Of a DNA stretch of 64,000 nucleotides, positions 40,144-48,715 are shown piece by piece. Origin of the DNA: Bacillota bacterium (GTDB taxonomy: Bacteria; Bacillota; Clostridia; Lachnospirales; Lachnospiraceae). The position numbers were made by a program, and so were the translations under genes. The notes below the pieces were generated by a model. That model did not search any database, was not told where the DNA came from, and saw only the letters and a program-made list of their open reading frames with translations. The DNA lies in contig JAEXNR010000034.1 in the NCBI GenBank assembly GCA_023439505.1, positions 18,160 to 82,159 of the forward strand, in the 5' to 3' direction. The stretch's first letter is position 1; each line of letters opens with the position of its first letter.

Positions 40144-41664
40144 ATGGATACAGAGTTATCGCCGGGAAAGGAAGTGAAGCTCAGTTTGAAGCTGAAAGGC
40201 AGATTATTAATTGCATTCTTTGTTATGATAACAATGCCGGTGATGTTGATCACCATATCGGCCAGCACCATTGTCAGCTTTCAGCTGAATTCCATACAAA
40301 GCTCGTATGATGTGGAGACAAGTACTTTAAAAGTAATTTCCAATCCGATTCAGATTTTAAACAGATTGACAAGAGAAGTTTATAATGATGTAAGATTGAC
40401 CGCATTAAAGGATCCGGAGAAACTGGAGGACAGGACTTACATTGAAAACATAAATAAAGAATTAAAAGAAAAATATTCTTTTATTATTGTCAGAAAAAAT
40501 CAGAATTTTACTTTTGTGGGAGACGAGGAGAAATTAAGTACCATGAAAGACAGCCTTCCAAGATTCGGTGTCTATAATGCGGAAGTTGACGGAGGAATGT
40601 ATATTGGAGGTAAGACCCCATTTCTGGTAAAGGGTCAGGACTTTTATTATTCGGATGGGAGCGAGGGGACTTTATTTGTCATTACCGATCTGGATATTCT
40701 GGTTCCTCAGATTAAGGCCGTAGCGGTGCAGAGCATGATTTCTTTTATCTTTATTATTTTATTTACGGCCACCATCTTAATGCTTTGGGTATATCGAAGT
40801 ATCATCAAGCCCTTAAATATTCTTAGAATAGCTACCAATCAGATCAAAGAGGGCGATTTGGACTATTCGGTTTCGTCGGATACCGGGGATGAGATTGGGG
40901 GGTTATGTCAAGACTTTGAAGAGATGAGAATAAGGTTGAAGAAGTTAATAGAGGACAGACTTCAGTATGAAGAGGATATCAAAGAGCTGATCAGTAATAT
41001 TTCCCACGATCTAAAGACCCCTCTGACAGCCATTAAGGGGTATTCTGAAGGGCTGATGGATGGTGTGGCAGATACACCGCAAAAGCAGGAGAAATACTTA
41101 AAGACCATATTTACAAAAGCAAATGATATGTCTGTTCTGGTAGATGAACTGGCATTTTATGCGAAGATAGATAACAACACGGTTCCATATGCATTTAAGG
41201 CAATTAACCTTCATGAGTACTTTGACGACTGTATTGATGATCTGAGCTTTGATTTGGAGGTTAAAAATATTAAAATTTTGTATCACAATGAAATGGATCA
41301 ATCCGTTCAGGTGGTGGCCGATGCCGAGCAGTTAAAGAGAGTAATTAATAATATCATCGGTAATTCCATGAAATATCTGGACAAGGATGAGGGTAGGATA
41401 GAAATCAAACTTTATGATATCGGTTTGTATGTTCAAATTGAAATCAGCGATAACGGGATTGGAATACCCTGTCAGGATATTCCTTATATCTTTGATCGGT
41501 TTTACCGGGCAGATGCTTCCAGAAATTCAAAGAAGGGCGGAAGCGGACTGGGTCTTTCCATATCGAAGAAAATCATAGAAGATCACAGCGGAAAGATATG
41601 GGCTGAAAGTGAGCGGGGAGCCGGAACAACCATATTCTTTACCTTGAAAAAGGTGATAAAATAA
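40144..41664 (+). CDS. Membrane sensor histidine kinase
   Basis: A two-component kinase of up to 506 residues. Two transmembrane segments (about 22-45 and 200-222) enclose an extracytoplasmic sensor; then HAMP, a HisKA box with LISNISHDLKTPLTAIKGYSEG (phosphorylated His), and an ATPase domain with NNIIGNSMKYL (N box), IEISDNGIGIP and GGSGLGLSISKKI (G boxes). The start is uncertain: ATG 40144 has no binding site, while GTG 40174 or TTG 40186 lie close to GGGAAAGGAAG. It is followed by its response regulator. The signal is unknown. Confidence 0.88.
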   Translation: MDTELSPGKEVKLSLKLKGRLLIAFFVMITMPVMLITISASTIVSFQLNSIQSSYDVETSTLKVISNPIQILNRLTREVYNDVRLTALKDPEKLEDRTYIENINKELKEKYSFIIVRKNQNFTFVGDEEKLSTMKDSLPRFGVYNAEVDGGMYIGGKTPFLVKGQDFYYSDGSEGTLFVITDLDILVPQIKAVAVQSMISFIFIILFTATILMLWVYRSIIKPLNILRIATNQIKEGDLDYSVSSDTGDEIGGLCQDFEEMRIRLKKLIEDRLQYEEDIKELISNISHDLKTPLTAIKGYSEGLMDGVADTPQKQEKYLKTIFTKANDMSVLVDELAFYAKIDNNTVPYAFKAINLHEYFDDCIDDLSFDLEVKNIKILYHNEMDQSVQVVADAEQLKRVINNIIGNSMKYLDKDEGRIEIKLYDIGLYVQIEISDNGIGIPCQDIPYIFDRFYRADASRNSKKGGSGLGLSISKKIIEDHSGKIWAESERGAGTTIFFTLKKVIK

Positions 41665-41747
41665 GATAAGAGGAAAAATGGAACCATTTTCATCAGATAA
41701 AGTGGTTTATGATAAGGAGGTGGCTTCTCCGGTCAGGAGAATGGAAC

Positions 41748-42437
41748 ATGAGCAGATTATTAATTATTGAAGATGAAGTAGCAATCGCAGAATTAGAAAA
41801 GGATTATTTGGAACTCAGCGGGTTTGAAGTGGAAGTGGAGACAGCGGGGGATGTTGGTGCGAGAAGGGCCTTAAATGAGGAATTTAATTTGATTATTCTT
41901 GATCTGATGCTTCCGAATATGGATGGTTTCGAGATATGTAAAAAGATCAGAGAAGAGAAGAACATCCCTGTAATTATGGTTTCGGCCAAAAAAGACGATA
42001 TTGACAAAATTCGTGGTCTTGGACTTGGCGCTGATGATTATATCACAAAACCCTTTAGTCCAAGTGAACTTGTGGCAAGAGTAAAGGCGCACCTTGCAAG
42101 ATATGAACGATTGATTGGATCAGGAATCAGGGAAAATGAATTAATTGAAATTCGCGGGTTAAAGATAGACAAAACAGCAAGAAGGGTATTCTTAAATGGG
42201 GAAGAGAAGATTTTCACAACCAAAGAATTTGATTTGTTAACTTTCCTTGCAGAAAATCCAAACAGGGTTTATACTAAGGAAGAATTATTCAGAGAGATCT
42301 GGGATATGGAATCCGTAGGTGATATTGCAACTGTTACCGTTCATATCAAAAAAATCAGGGAGAAAATCGAATTCAATACTGCAAAGCCGCAGTATATAGA
42401 GACAATTTGGGGAGTGGGATACCGGTTTAAGGTTTAA
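41748..42437 (+). CDS. OmpR/PhoB-family response regulator
   Basis: A 229-residue regulator: receiver domain (RLLIIEDEVAIAELEKDYLE, phospho-Asp in LIILDLMLPNMDG, switch Ser in VSAKKDD, Lys in YITKPFSPSEL) and a winged-helix DNA-binding domain (RVFLNGEEKIFTTKEFDLL, VTVHIKKIREKI, GVGYRFKV). ATG 41748 has AGGAG upstream. It is the evident partner of the kinase just before it and may also act on nearby operons. Confidence 0.93.
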   Translation: MSRLLIIEDEVAIAELEKDYLELSGFEVEVETAGDVGARRALNEEFNLIILDLMLPNMDGFEICKKIREEKNIPVIMVSAKKDDIDKIRGLGLGADDYITKPFSPSELVARVKAHLARYERLIGSGIRENELIEIRGLKIDKTARRVFLNGEEKIFTTKEFDLLTFLAENPNRVYTKEELFREIWDMESVGDIATVTVHIKKIREKIEFNTAKPQYIETIWGVGYRFKV

Positions 42438-42495
42438 AAACTTGTGAGGGCCATCCGGTATGATCGTTCAATACTATATCATATGAGGTGGAGAA

Positions 42496-42822
42496 ATGGA
42501 AAACAGTAAAGGGAAGTATGCTTTATTATTTAAGGCGTTGGCGGACCCGAATCGTCTATTAATTATCGAATATCTCATGGAAGGTGAACGATGTGCCTGC
42601 AGAGTCCTGGAGTGTCTGAAGATCTCTCAGCCAACATTGTCTCATCATATGAAAATTTTATGTGACAGCGGAATCGTAAATCTTAGAAAAGAAGGAAAAT
42701 GGACCCATTACTCCTTAAATTATGATAAATTTTTAGAATTGCAGAAGCTGCTAGCTGCTTATGCAAGCCGTGATTCAAAAAAAGTAACACTTCACTCTCC
42801 ACATAATAATGAGGTACAATGA
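42496..42822 (+). CDS. ArsR/SmtB-family transcriptional regulator
   Basis: A 108-residue winged-helix repressor. ALADPNRLLIIEYLMEGERCACRVLECLKISQPTLSHHMKIL contains the DNA-recognition helix (in short SQPTLSHHM) and a CxC pair (CACR) on helix 3, the place where ArsR binds arsenite or related metals. A metal- or thiophilic-sensing role is therefore plausible. It is 58 bases downstream of the response regulator in the same direction; no metal efflux gene is adjacent. Confidence 0.88.
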   Translation: MENSKGKYALLFKALADPNRLLIIEYLMEGERCACRVLECLKISQPTLSHHMKILCDSGIVNLRKEGKWTHYSLNYDKFLELQKLLAAYASRDSKKVTLHSPHNNEVQ

Positions 42823-42902
42823 TTTCGATAAATAATTCCATAAAGGAGTATCTGTATCCGTCAGTACCTGGGTTCTGTATTTTGGAATCGTATGATGTAT
42901 TC

Positions 42903-42931
42903 TTGACAAATTATTAACGATGAGTTACAAT
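42903..42931 (+). promoter_or_regulatory. Strong promoter of the TM1266-ABC operon leader
   Basis: TTGACA (42903-42908), 17-base spacer, TACAAT (42926-42931), immediately before the structured leader. Confidence 0.82.
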
Positions 42932-43078
42932 AAAACCAGCCGATTTAGAAGGATTTACCTGACAAAAAGGCATAGGTGAAATGGTTTGTTCTGAAGGCAC
43001 GAGGAGTTGTCCGAGTGAGAAGACGACGGTATGAAGATAGAATTTATTCCCTATGTCATTGTGGCATAGGGTTTTTTT
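42932..43078 (+). promoter_or_regulatory. Unassigned structured leader RNA with intrinsic terminator
   Basis: About 140 bases between a strong promoter and the TM1266-like gene. Two local helices can be drawn: TTTACCT (42954-42960) / AGGTGAA (42974-42980), and GTTGTC (43006-43011) / GACGAC (43022-43027). They are followed by a clean terminator CCCTATG (43049-43055) / CATAGGG (43065-43071) with seven T. The layout is that of a riboswitch or attenuator. It does not match the consensus of TPP, SAM, FMN, cobalamin, T-box, NiCo, Moco or c-di-GMP classes as I recall them. Confidence 0.6.
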
Positions 43079-43155
43079 ATTCATGACAAGTAAAACGGCT
43101 TGCCGGGTCATCTTGTTTAGAGAACTGCCTTGACGGTAGTAATGGAGGTGAAAGA

Positions 43156-43401
43156 GTGGAGACGAGAGTGGCTTTAATCGGTATTATTGTAGAAGACCTT
43201 AATTCGGCGGAAAGAATGAATGCGGTTTTACATGAATACGGACAGTATATCATTGGAAGAATGGGGTTACCATACCGGGAGAAAAATATTAGCATCATCA
43301 GCGTTGTGATCAATGCACCTTCAGATATCATCAGCAGCCTGGCGGGAAAACTTGGCATGTTACAGGGAATCAATGTGAAAACCATATATTCGAAACGGTG
43401 A
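43156..43401 (+). CDS. TM1266-type putative iron-only hydrogenase system regulator
   Basis: An 81-residue ACT-like/NikR-C-like protein: ETRVALIGIIVEDLNSAERMNAVLHEYGQYIIGRMGLPYREKNISIISVVINAP is characteristic (here abridged by segments VALIGIIVED, EYGQYIIGRMGLPY and ISIISVVINAP). The family is linked by gene context to [FeFe]-hydrogenase maturation, and DNA binding has not been shown to my knowledge. Here it is the first gene behind the structured leader and before a NitT/TauT-type ABC transporter. The GTG 43156 start has TGGAGGTG upstream. Confidence 0.85.
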   Translation: METRVALIGIIVEDLNSAERMNAVLHEYGQYIIGRMGLPYREKNISIISVVINAPSDIISSLAGKLGMLQGINVKTIYSKR

Positions 43402-43543
43402 GGATTGGCTGGTGTCAAGTTTCCCGGTTTGGAAGCAGAAAGCTGAGCAAAAAAGAGCAGGCTTTTCTTTGGGCGGCTATGCCGGCGGGAAAAATCCGAA
43501 GGAGATGCTGTAATAAAATAAAGGATATCAGGAGGATAACGAA

Positions 43544-44611
43544 ATGAAAAAATTTATGAGACTTTTTGTTTTACTGTTTTGTGCCATGATACTGGCAGGA
43601 TGTGCAAAGGATAAAACAGAAGAAAAACCCAATACAGCCAACGATGCTGTGACAGTTACGCCAGAACCTACAGCTGCCGCGACAGAGGCACCGTCGGTGA
43701 CAGAGGAACCGGAGCAAAAGATAGCGCTTAAGATCGCAGCGCTAAAAGGACCAACCGCAATGGGAATGGTAAAGCTCATGGAAGATGCAGATAATCAGAC
43801 GACGGCAAATCAATATAATTTCTCCATCGCAGGTACGGCAGATGAAATTAGCGGAGGATTAATCCAGGGGAATATTGATATTGCAGCGATTCCTTGTAAT
43901 CTGGCATCTGTTTTATATAATAAAACAGAAGGTAAGATAAAAATTGCAGGAATTAATACACTTGGTGTATTGTATCTTATGGAAACGGGTGATACCATTC
44001 ATTCTGTGGAGGACTTAAAGGGAAAGACAATCTATTCCACCGGGCTTGGAACAACACCCCAATATACTTTAAATTATATATTAAATGCCCATGGAATAGA
44101 TCCGGAGAAAGATGTCACCATAGAATATAAGACGGAGGCGACAGAAGTTGCGACGTTATTAAGCCAGACGGAGAATGCGGTGGCAATGCTGCCCCAGCCA
44201 TTTGTCACTACCGTATTACTTAAGAATGATAAAGCAAGAGTAGCACTTGATGTTGCCAAGGAATGGGATGCGGTGAAGAACGATGAGAGCTCTGTTGTTA
44301 CAGGGGTTGTGGTGGTACGCAGTGACTTTCTGGAGCAGAATAAGGAGGCAGTGGACGCTTTCTTGCAGGAATACAAGGTATCTGCCGAGTATGTGAATCA
44401 AAACGTTGAGGACGCGGCAGCCCTGGTCGGAAAGTATAACATAATTGATGCAGCAATTGCCAAAAAGGCAATCCCGGATTGTAATATCACCATGATTCAG
44501 GGAAATGAAATGAAAGACAAAGTGAACGGCTATCTGACTGCCCTATTTAACCAGAATCCGAAAGCAGTTGGCGGCAAGATGCCGGCAGATGATTTTTACT
44601 ATATTCCGTAA
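43544..44611 (+). CDS. ABC transporter substrate-binding lipoprotein (NMT1/SsuA-like)
   Basis: A 355-residue secreted lipoprotein with signal peptide and lipobox LAGC (Cys20), then a Thr/Pro/Glu-rich spacer (about 25-60) and a periplasmic-binding fold of the NMT1/TauA/SsuA kind (DISGGLIQGNIDIAAIPCNLASVLYNK-type segment, LKGKTIYSTGLGTTPQYTLNYIL, AMLPQPFVTTVLLKN). Family ligands include taurine, alkanesulfonates, nitrate and the thiamine precursor HMP. Permease and ATPase genes follow. The ligand is unknown; the TM1266 neighbour suggests a link to hydrogenase or cofactor metabolism. Confidence 0.9.
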   Translation: MKKFMRLFVLLFCAMILAGCAKDKTEEKPNTANDAVTVTPEPTAAATEAPSVTEEPEQKIALKIAALKGPTAMGMVKLMEDADNQTTANQYNFSIAGTADEISGGLIQGNIDIAAIPCNLASVLYNKTEGKIKIAGINTLGVLYLMETGDTIHSVEDLKGKTIYSTGLGTTPQYTLNYILNAHGIDPEKDVTIEYKTEATEVATLLSQTENAVAMLPQPFVTTVLLKNDKARVALDVAKEWDAVKNDESSVVTGVVVVRSDFLEQNKEAVDAFLQEYKVSAEYVNQNVEDAAALVGKYNIIDAAIAKKAIPDCNITMIQGNEMKDKVNGYLTALFNQNPKAVGGKMPADDFYYIP

Positions 44612-44666
44612 TCGGGATATCATAGCAAGAAGCAAAAGATGATCAGCAGACAGGAGGAAACGCATC

Positions 44667-45458
44667 ATGCAGAGGAAGAAACCGGTGGAGTTTTTAAAGA
44701 AGTATGGAGTTAAGATTCTGGCGGTTTGCTTCTGGCTCCTGATCTGGGGGGGCGCCAGTAAAGTGGTGGGGCAGGACATCATTCTGTCCTCACCCATATC
44801 GGTGATGACCACCTTGCTTGATTTTCTAAAGACAGGCCAGTTCTGGGAGACCGTGGCATTTTCCTCTGTGAGGATCATGGCAGGATTTGGTTTGGCATTT
44901 GTTATGGGGATTTTACTTGCGGTGATTTCTTTTCAAAACCGTCTGATCAATGAGATGGTATCCATACCGATGAAGGTCATTAAGGCGATGCCAATGGCTT
45001 CATTCATTATCCTCTGCCTGATCTGGATCAAATCCAAAAATCTATCTGTATTTATTTCATTTTTCATGGTAGTGCCAATGTTTTATACCAATGTCTATCA
45101 GGGATTGGAAGATGCGGATGAGAAGCTGCTGCAGATGGCAAAGGTTTTTCGAATTGGCAGATGGAAGAAAATAAAAGCCATTTACATCCCCTCCATCCGT
45201 CCGCAGCTTATTTCGGCGATTACTGTTGGAATGGGGTTTTGCTGGAAGGCGGGGATATCGGCGGAAGTAATCGGGATCCCTGCGGGATCTATCGGTGTAA
45301 AGCTGTACGAGGCAAAATTATATTGGATGACGAAGGAACTGTTTGCGTGGACCTTTGTCATTATCGCCATCAGTTTAATCCTCGAGAAGACCGTGATGCT
45401 GGTAATTGGTAAGCTGAACAGAGAGTTTGAAGATAAAACAGAGACCGGGGAAAAATAA
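44667..45458 (+). CDS. ABC transporter permease (SsuC/TauC-like)
   Basis: A 263-residue membrane permease with about six helices. The EAA-type loop for ATPase contact is seen in QMAKVFRIGRWKKIKAIYIPSIRPQLISA, and SPISVMTTLLDFLKTGQFWETVAFSSVRIMAGF is typical for the NitT/TauT family. It is encoded 55 bases after the binding-protein gene and 20 bases before the ATPase gene. Import of the same unknown small molecule is expected. Confidence 0.9.
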   Translation: MQRKKPVEFLKKYGVKILAVCFWLLIWGGASKVVGQDIILSSPISVMTTLLDFLKTGQFWETVAFSSVRIMAGFGLAFVMGILLAVISFQNRLINEMVSIPMKVIKAMPMASFIILCLIWIKSKNLSVFISFFMVVPMFYTNVYQGLEDADEKLLQMAKVFRIGRWKKIKAIYIPSIRPQLISAITVGMGFCWKAGISAEVIGIPAGSIGVKLYEAKLYWMTKELFAWTFVIIAISLILEKTVMLVIGKLNREFEDKTETGEK

Positions 45459-45478
45459 AGTGTGACAGGGAGGAGTCT

Positions 45479-46057
45479 ATGGACATTGAATTAATTCATA
45501 TAAAAAAACGGTTTGCAAACCAGCCGGTATTCTCCGACCTTAATGTCACCTTTGCCCAGGGAGAGATTAGTTGTCTCATGGGACCATCAGGCATTGGAAA
45601 GTCGACCCTGTTAAATATGATCATGGGGCTGATTCGGCCTGATTCCGGTGAGATAAAGGGTACAGAGCATATCCGCATTGCAGCAGTATTTCAGGAAGAC
45701 CGGTTGGTCGAGCACTGGGATGCCATAAAAAATATTAAGCTGGTCTGTGACGCGAAGATATCGGAGGCACGAATAGAAGCGGAACTGGATCGGGTACTTT
45801 TAAAAGATTATCAGCAAAAACCGGTAAAAAAATTAAGCGGTGGTATGCGGCGCAGAGTGGTAATCGTACGGGCATTATTATCAGAAAGTGATCTTGTGAT
45901 ACTGGATGAACCGTTTCGCGGGCTGGATAAGATGCTCAAAGATGTGGTGGCGAGTTACATCAAATCCATGACTGAAAATAAGACTGTAATTGTTGTAACC
46001 CATGATCATGAGGATATCGAGCTGCTGAACGCCGGCAAGGTTATGTTGAACGGATAA
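45479..46057 (+). CDS. ABC transporter ATP-binding protein (short, NitT/TauT-type)
   Basis: A 192-residue ATPase with all nucleotide motifs: Walker A GPSGIGKSTLL (about 35-45), Q-loop AAVFQEDRL, signature LSGGMRRRVVIVRA, Walker B DLVILDEPF and switch His VVTHDHED. It is shorter than usual SsuB/TauB ATPases (about 240-260), lacking the C-terminal extension. It completes the transporter with the two genes before it. Confidence 0.92.
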   Translation: MDIELIHIKKRFANQPVFSDLNVTFAQGEISCLMGPSGIGKSTLLNMIMGLIRPDSGEIKGTEHIRIAAVFQEDRLVEHWDAIKNIKLVCDAKISEARIEAELDRVLLKDYQQKPVKKLSGGMRRRVVIVRALLSESDLVILDEPFRGLDKMLKDVVASYIKSMTENKTVIVVTHDHEDIELLNAGKVMLNG

Positions 46058-46152
46058 ATTCCGATCCAAGGTTGTTTTTTTTCAAGGTTTCGGCTATAAT
46101 ACTCCTAATGAAAAATCATTGATGATGAGCCGAGATAAGGAAGGAAAATAAG

Positions 46153-46956
46153 ATGCATATTACGATAACCGGAAATTTGGGAAGTGGAAAATCAACCATA
46201 TGTAAGATTTTGAATGAGAAGTATAAATTTGAAATTTATTCTACGGGTAAGGTTCAAAGAGATCTGGCAGAGCAAATGAAGATGACCACGCTGGAATTGA
46301 ATCAGTTAATGCGAAGTGACCGCAAGTATGATACGATGATTGATGACGCAACCACCAGAATTTCCAGGGAAAAAAGGGATGAGAATATTATTTTTGATTC
46401 CCGTCTTGCATGGCATTTTGTAGAGCACTCCTTTAAGGTATTTGTATCTGTCAGTCTGGAGGTGGCAGCCTGTCGTGTCATGAATGATACCCGGGGTGCG
46501 GTAGAAACTTATCATTCGCAGGAGGAAGCAAAACAACTTCTTACGGCGCGCGCAGCAACAGAGATGGACCGCTATAAGGATATATATAAATTGAATTACA
46601 TGGATTTTTCAAACTACAACCTGATTATAGACAGTACCTACTGCACTCCTGAACAGATAGCTGAGATTATTATGGCGGAGGCGGGAGAATATGAGAAAAA
46701 TCAGGATATCTCTATGTCAAAAATGTTGGTCTCTCCAAAAAGACTGTTAAAGGAATGTGATTTATCGGTGGAGGAACAGGAGCGGCTTTCCTATCTGATC
46801 GATGCATATCAAGTGGTGCCCTATTCCATTGATAAAATCATCAGAGTGAAAAAGGAAGAAGATAACTATACCATTCTGGAAGGAATGGAGGAGGTCAAAG
46901 CAGCATTGCTTGCAAAGGTTCCGTATTGTCCAATCGAGGTTATAAAAATGAAGTAA
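46153..46956 (+). CDS. Cytidylate-kinase-like P-loop protein with C-terminal extension
   Basis: A 267-residue protein. Residues 1-175 are an AAA_18/Cmk-like kinase: P-loop GNLGSGKSTICKIL (7-20), STGKVQRDLAEQM, a NMP-lid-like DSRLAWHFV and a lid with ATEMDRYKDIYKLNYMDFSNYNLIIDS. An additional part (about 190-267; PKRLLKECDLSVEEQERLSYLIDAYQVVPYSIDKI shortened here) resembles a ParB/sulfiredoxin-like small domain. Whether it phosphorylates CMP/dCMP is doubtful, as housekeeping cmk is usually near ribosomal protein S1 or ispH genes, absent here. Confidence 0.75.
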   Translation: MHITITGNLGSGKSTICKILNEKYKFEIYSTGKVQRDLAEQMKMTTLELNQLMRSDRKYDTMIDDATTRISREKRDENIIFDSRLAWHFVEHSFKVFVSVSLEVAACRVMNDTRGAVETYHSQEEAKQLLTARAATEMDRYKDIYKLNYMDFSNYNLIIDSTYCTPEQIAEIIMAEAGEYEKNQDISMSKMLVSPKRLLKECDLSVEEQERLSYLIDAYQVVPYSIDKIIRVKKEEDNYTILEGMEEVKAALLAKVPYCPIEVIKMK

Positions 46957-47090
46957 TTAACATAAATAAGTAAAAATGGCTGAAAGTATTTGCATTTTAT
47001 ACATGAACTGCATATTCTATGATATTATTGCCTTTATTTTTTCAAATTATCCCCGAGGATATAACGCTAATATTTACGAACAATAATGAT

Positions 47091-47124
47091 AAGAGGATTC
47101 ATAGCGATATGAATCTTCTTTTTT
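47091..47124 (+). terminator. Terminator in the kinase-ytvI gap
   Basis: AGAGGATTCAT pairs with ATGAATCTTCT (one G-U pair) and runs into six T. It lies 85 bases before the ytvI start, so it ends an upstream or leader transcript. A 61-residue open frame across it (47019-47204) has no ribosome binding site and is not called. Confidence 0.72.
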
Positions 47125-47207
47125 CATTCATGGCATGGGAAATGATTTCATGCTTATGTGATGGAAGGAACCATTGGGTAATATTGGTGTCAAGGGGGGT
47201 GTAATGA

Positions 47208-48308
47208 ATGAAATGGTTACAGAATAGATCTGAAAAAAGCAGGCAGATGATAATTATTGTAGTTACGACCCTTGGTGTTTATCTGGGATTTCGGTTTATA
47301 TTACCGTTGATTTTTCCGTTTATTGTTGCGTATTTTATCGCATGGCTGCTTCGTCCCCTGACAGAATTTTTGTACCGGAGGATCAGAATGTCCAGGATGA
47401 TTGGCGGGACACTGTCACTGCTTCTTTTTGTGGCTGTAACGGGAGCAGGAATTTTTTATCTGGTAAATTCTTTGCTAAGGCAGATCTTTCATTTTATGAA
47501 AAATATGCCGGTGTACAGGAATCTTATTTCGGCTAAGCTGGAAGAGATCTGCAATTATTGCGATCATTATATGGGATTTGATTGCGGGACTTTTCGGAAA
47601 TTTACGGATGATTACATGAGACAAACCATGGATCACATCAAATCTGATGTGATGCCAAATCTGACCCAGAAGACCATTACGATCACCATTTACCTGATCG
47701 GCGCCATCGGTGTTATCCTGATTGTATTAATCGCTGCGTTACTGATCGTGAAAGATATGCAAAATTTCAAAGATCGGTTTGAACATTCCGATATCTACCG
47801 GGATATCCATAAAGTAACAAAAAAACTTGCGGATGCGGGTATTGCATATCTTCGGTCACAGGTAATTATTATGATGATTGTTGCCGTAATCTGTGTACTG
47901 GGATTAACCCTTCTAAAAAACGAATACCCCCTTTTAATTGGGATCGGGATTGCTTTTATGGATGCCTTACCTATATTGGGGAGCGGATTGATTTTTATCC
48001 CCTGGAGTATTATTATGCTGTTGGGCGGAGATATTTATACTGCAGCTATCCTGATCACCATCTTCTTTGTATGCCAGATTGTGAGGGAGGTATTGGAACC
48101 CAAGCTGATTGGGAACAGAATCGGAATTAAACCATTGTTCACGTTGATTGCGATGTACATTGGTGTAAGACTCTTTTCCATTGCAGGTTTTTTTCTCGGA
48201 CCGATTGGTCTTGTGATTATTATTACAATTGTAAAGGTGGTCAGAGAAAAAATGGGTGACGAGGTTGATCCTGAACAGACGCCAATTCCTGGCGTAGAAA
48301 AAGGATAA
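47208..48308 (+). CDS. ytvI: YtvI/AI-2E transporter superfamily membrane protein
   Basis: A 366-residue multi-pass membrane protein of the AI-2 exporter superfamily. Hydrophobic segments: FILPLIFPFIVAYFIAWLLRPL at the N-terminus, ITIYLIGAIGVILIVLIAALLIVKDMQNF in the middle and the family's conserved C-terminal part (YLRSQVIIMMIVAVICVLGL, GIAFMDALPILGSGLIFIPW, LEPKLIGNRIGIKPL, GIKPLFTLIAMYIGVRLFSIAGFFLGPI-type). The similarity is to sporulation protein YtvI, but the spore role is inferred. Start ATG 47208 has GGGGGGTG. Confidence 0.85.
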   Translation: MKWLQNRSEKSRQMIIIVVTTLGVYLGFRFILPLIFPFIVAYFIAWLLRPLTEFLYRRIRMSRMIGGTLSLLLFVAVTGAGIFYLVNSLLRQIFHFMKNMPVYRNLISAKLEEICNYCDHYMGFDCGTFRKFTDDYMRQTMDHIKSDVMPNLTQKTITITIYLIGAIGVILIVLIAALLIVKDMQNFKDRFEHSDIYRDIHKVTKKLADAGIAYLRSQVIIMMIVAVICVLGLTLLKNEYPLLIGIGIAFMDALPILGSGLIFIPWSIIMLLGGDIYTAAILITIFFVCQIVREVLEPKLIGNRIGIKPLFTLIAMYIGVRLFSIAGFFLGPIGLVIIITIVKVVREKMGDEVDPEQTPIPGVEKG

Positions 48309-48318
48309 GGATAAGTTA

Positions 48319-48366
48319 ACGGTTAAATGAACGGTTAAATGAAAGGTTAAATGAAAGGTTAAATGA
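48319..48366 (+). repeat. Four tandem 12-bp repeats before the proS leader
   Basis: Unit AMGGTTAAATGA in four exact-length copies (two ACGG, two AAGG forms) sits between the ytvI stop and the proS promoter, ending 16 bases before the TTGACA box. This may be simple slippage or a spaced array of binding sites. Confidence 0.8.
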
Positions 48367-48381
48367 AACATAAAGAATATC

Positions 48382-48410
48382 TTGACAAAGAACTTTAACT
48401 GTCATAAAAT
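48382..48410 (+). promoter_or_regulatory. Promoter of the T-box-proS unit
   Basis: TTGACA (48382-48387), 17-base spacer, TAAAAT (48405-48410). Confidence 0.82.
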
Positions 48411-48416
48411 TAAGTT

Positions 48417-48660
48417 CATTATCAGCAATGAAGAGGAATAGTAGACAATTGCCGTATCACAGAGAGAGAAACAGATCAATTTGGTGAAAGTTTCTTATAC
48501 AGGTGTTGTTGAACCGGCCTTGGAGCTTTGTATGAAAGGATTTTCCTCCAAGTACAACGTAATTTCGGCGTTAACGAAAAAGAGAGAGCTGTTACTATAA
48601 AGCTAATTAGGGTGGTACCGCCGAGTCGTTCGGTCCCTTGGGGATAGAAGGGCTTTTTTT
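48417..48660 (+). promoter_or_regulatory. T-box leader (proline) upstream of proS
   Basis: tRNA-sensing leader RNA. The invariant T-box AGGGTGGTACCGCC at 48609-48622 pairs with the tRNA acceptor end; the terminator CCCTT (around 48634) / AAGGG runs into seven T. Stem I elements are seen: AGTAGA after GGAAT, the AGAGAGAG and GGTGAAAG distal parts, and GTTGTTGAACCGGCC carrying the specifier, likely CCG or an overlapping proline codon. Uncharged tRNA-Pro should allow read-through into proS. Confidence 0.93.
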
Positions 48661-48715
48661 GTTGTAAAAAAACCTTCTAACGAATTATAATACTGAAATC
48701 GAAGGAGCGCTGATT

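Noticed and set aside
42932..43078. TPP riboswitch identity for the leader
   Set aside because: The CTGAGA, GAACCTGAT and GCGTAGGGA cores of TPP aptamers are missing, even though an NMT1-like binding protein is encoded downstream.
47019..47204. 61-residue open frame before ytvI
   Set aside because: No ribosome binding site, a terminator hairpin lies inside it, and the sequence resembles no family.
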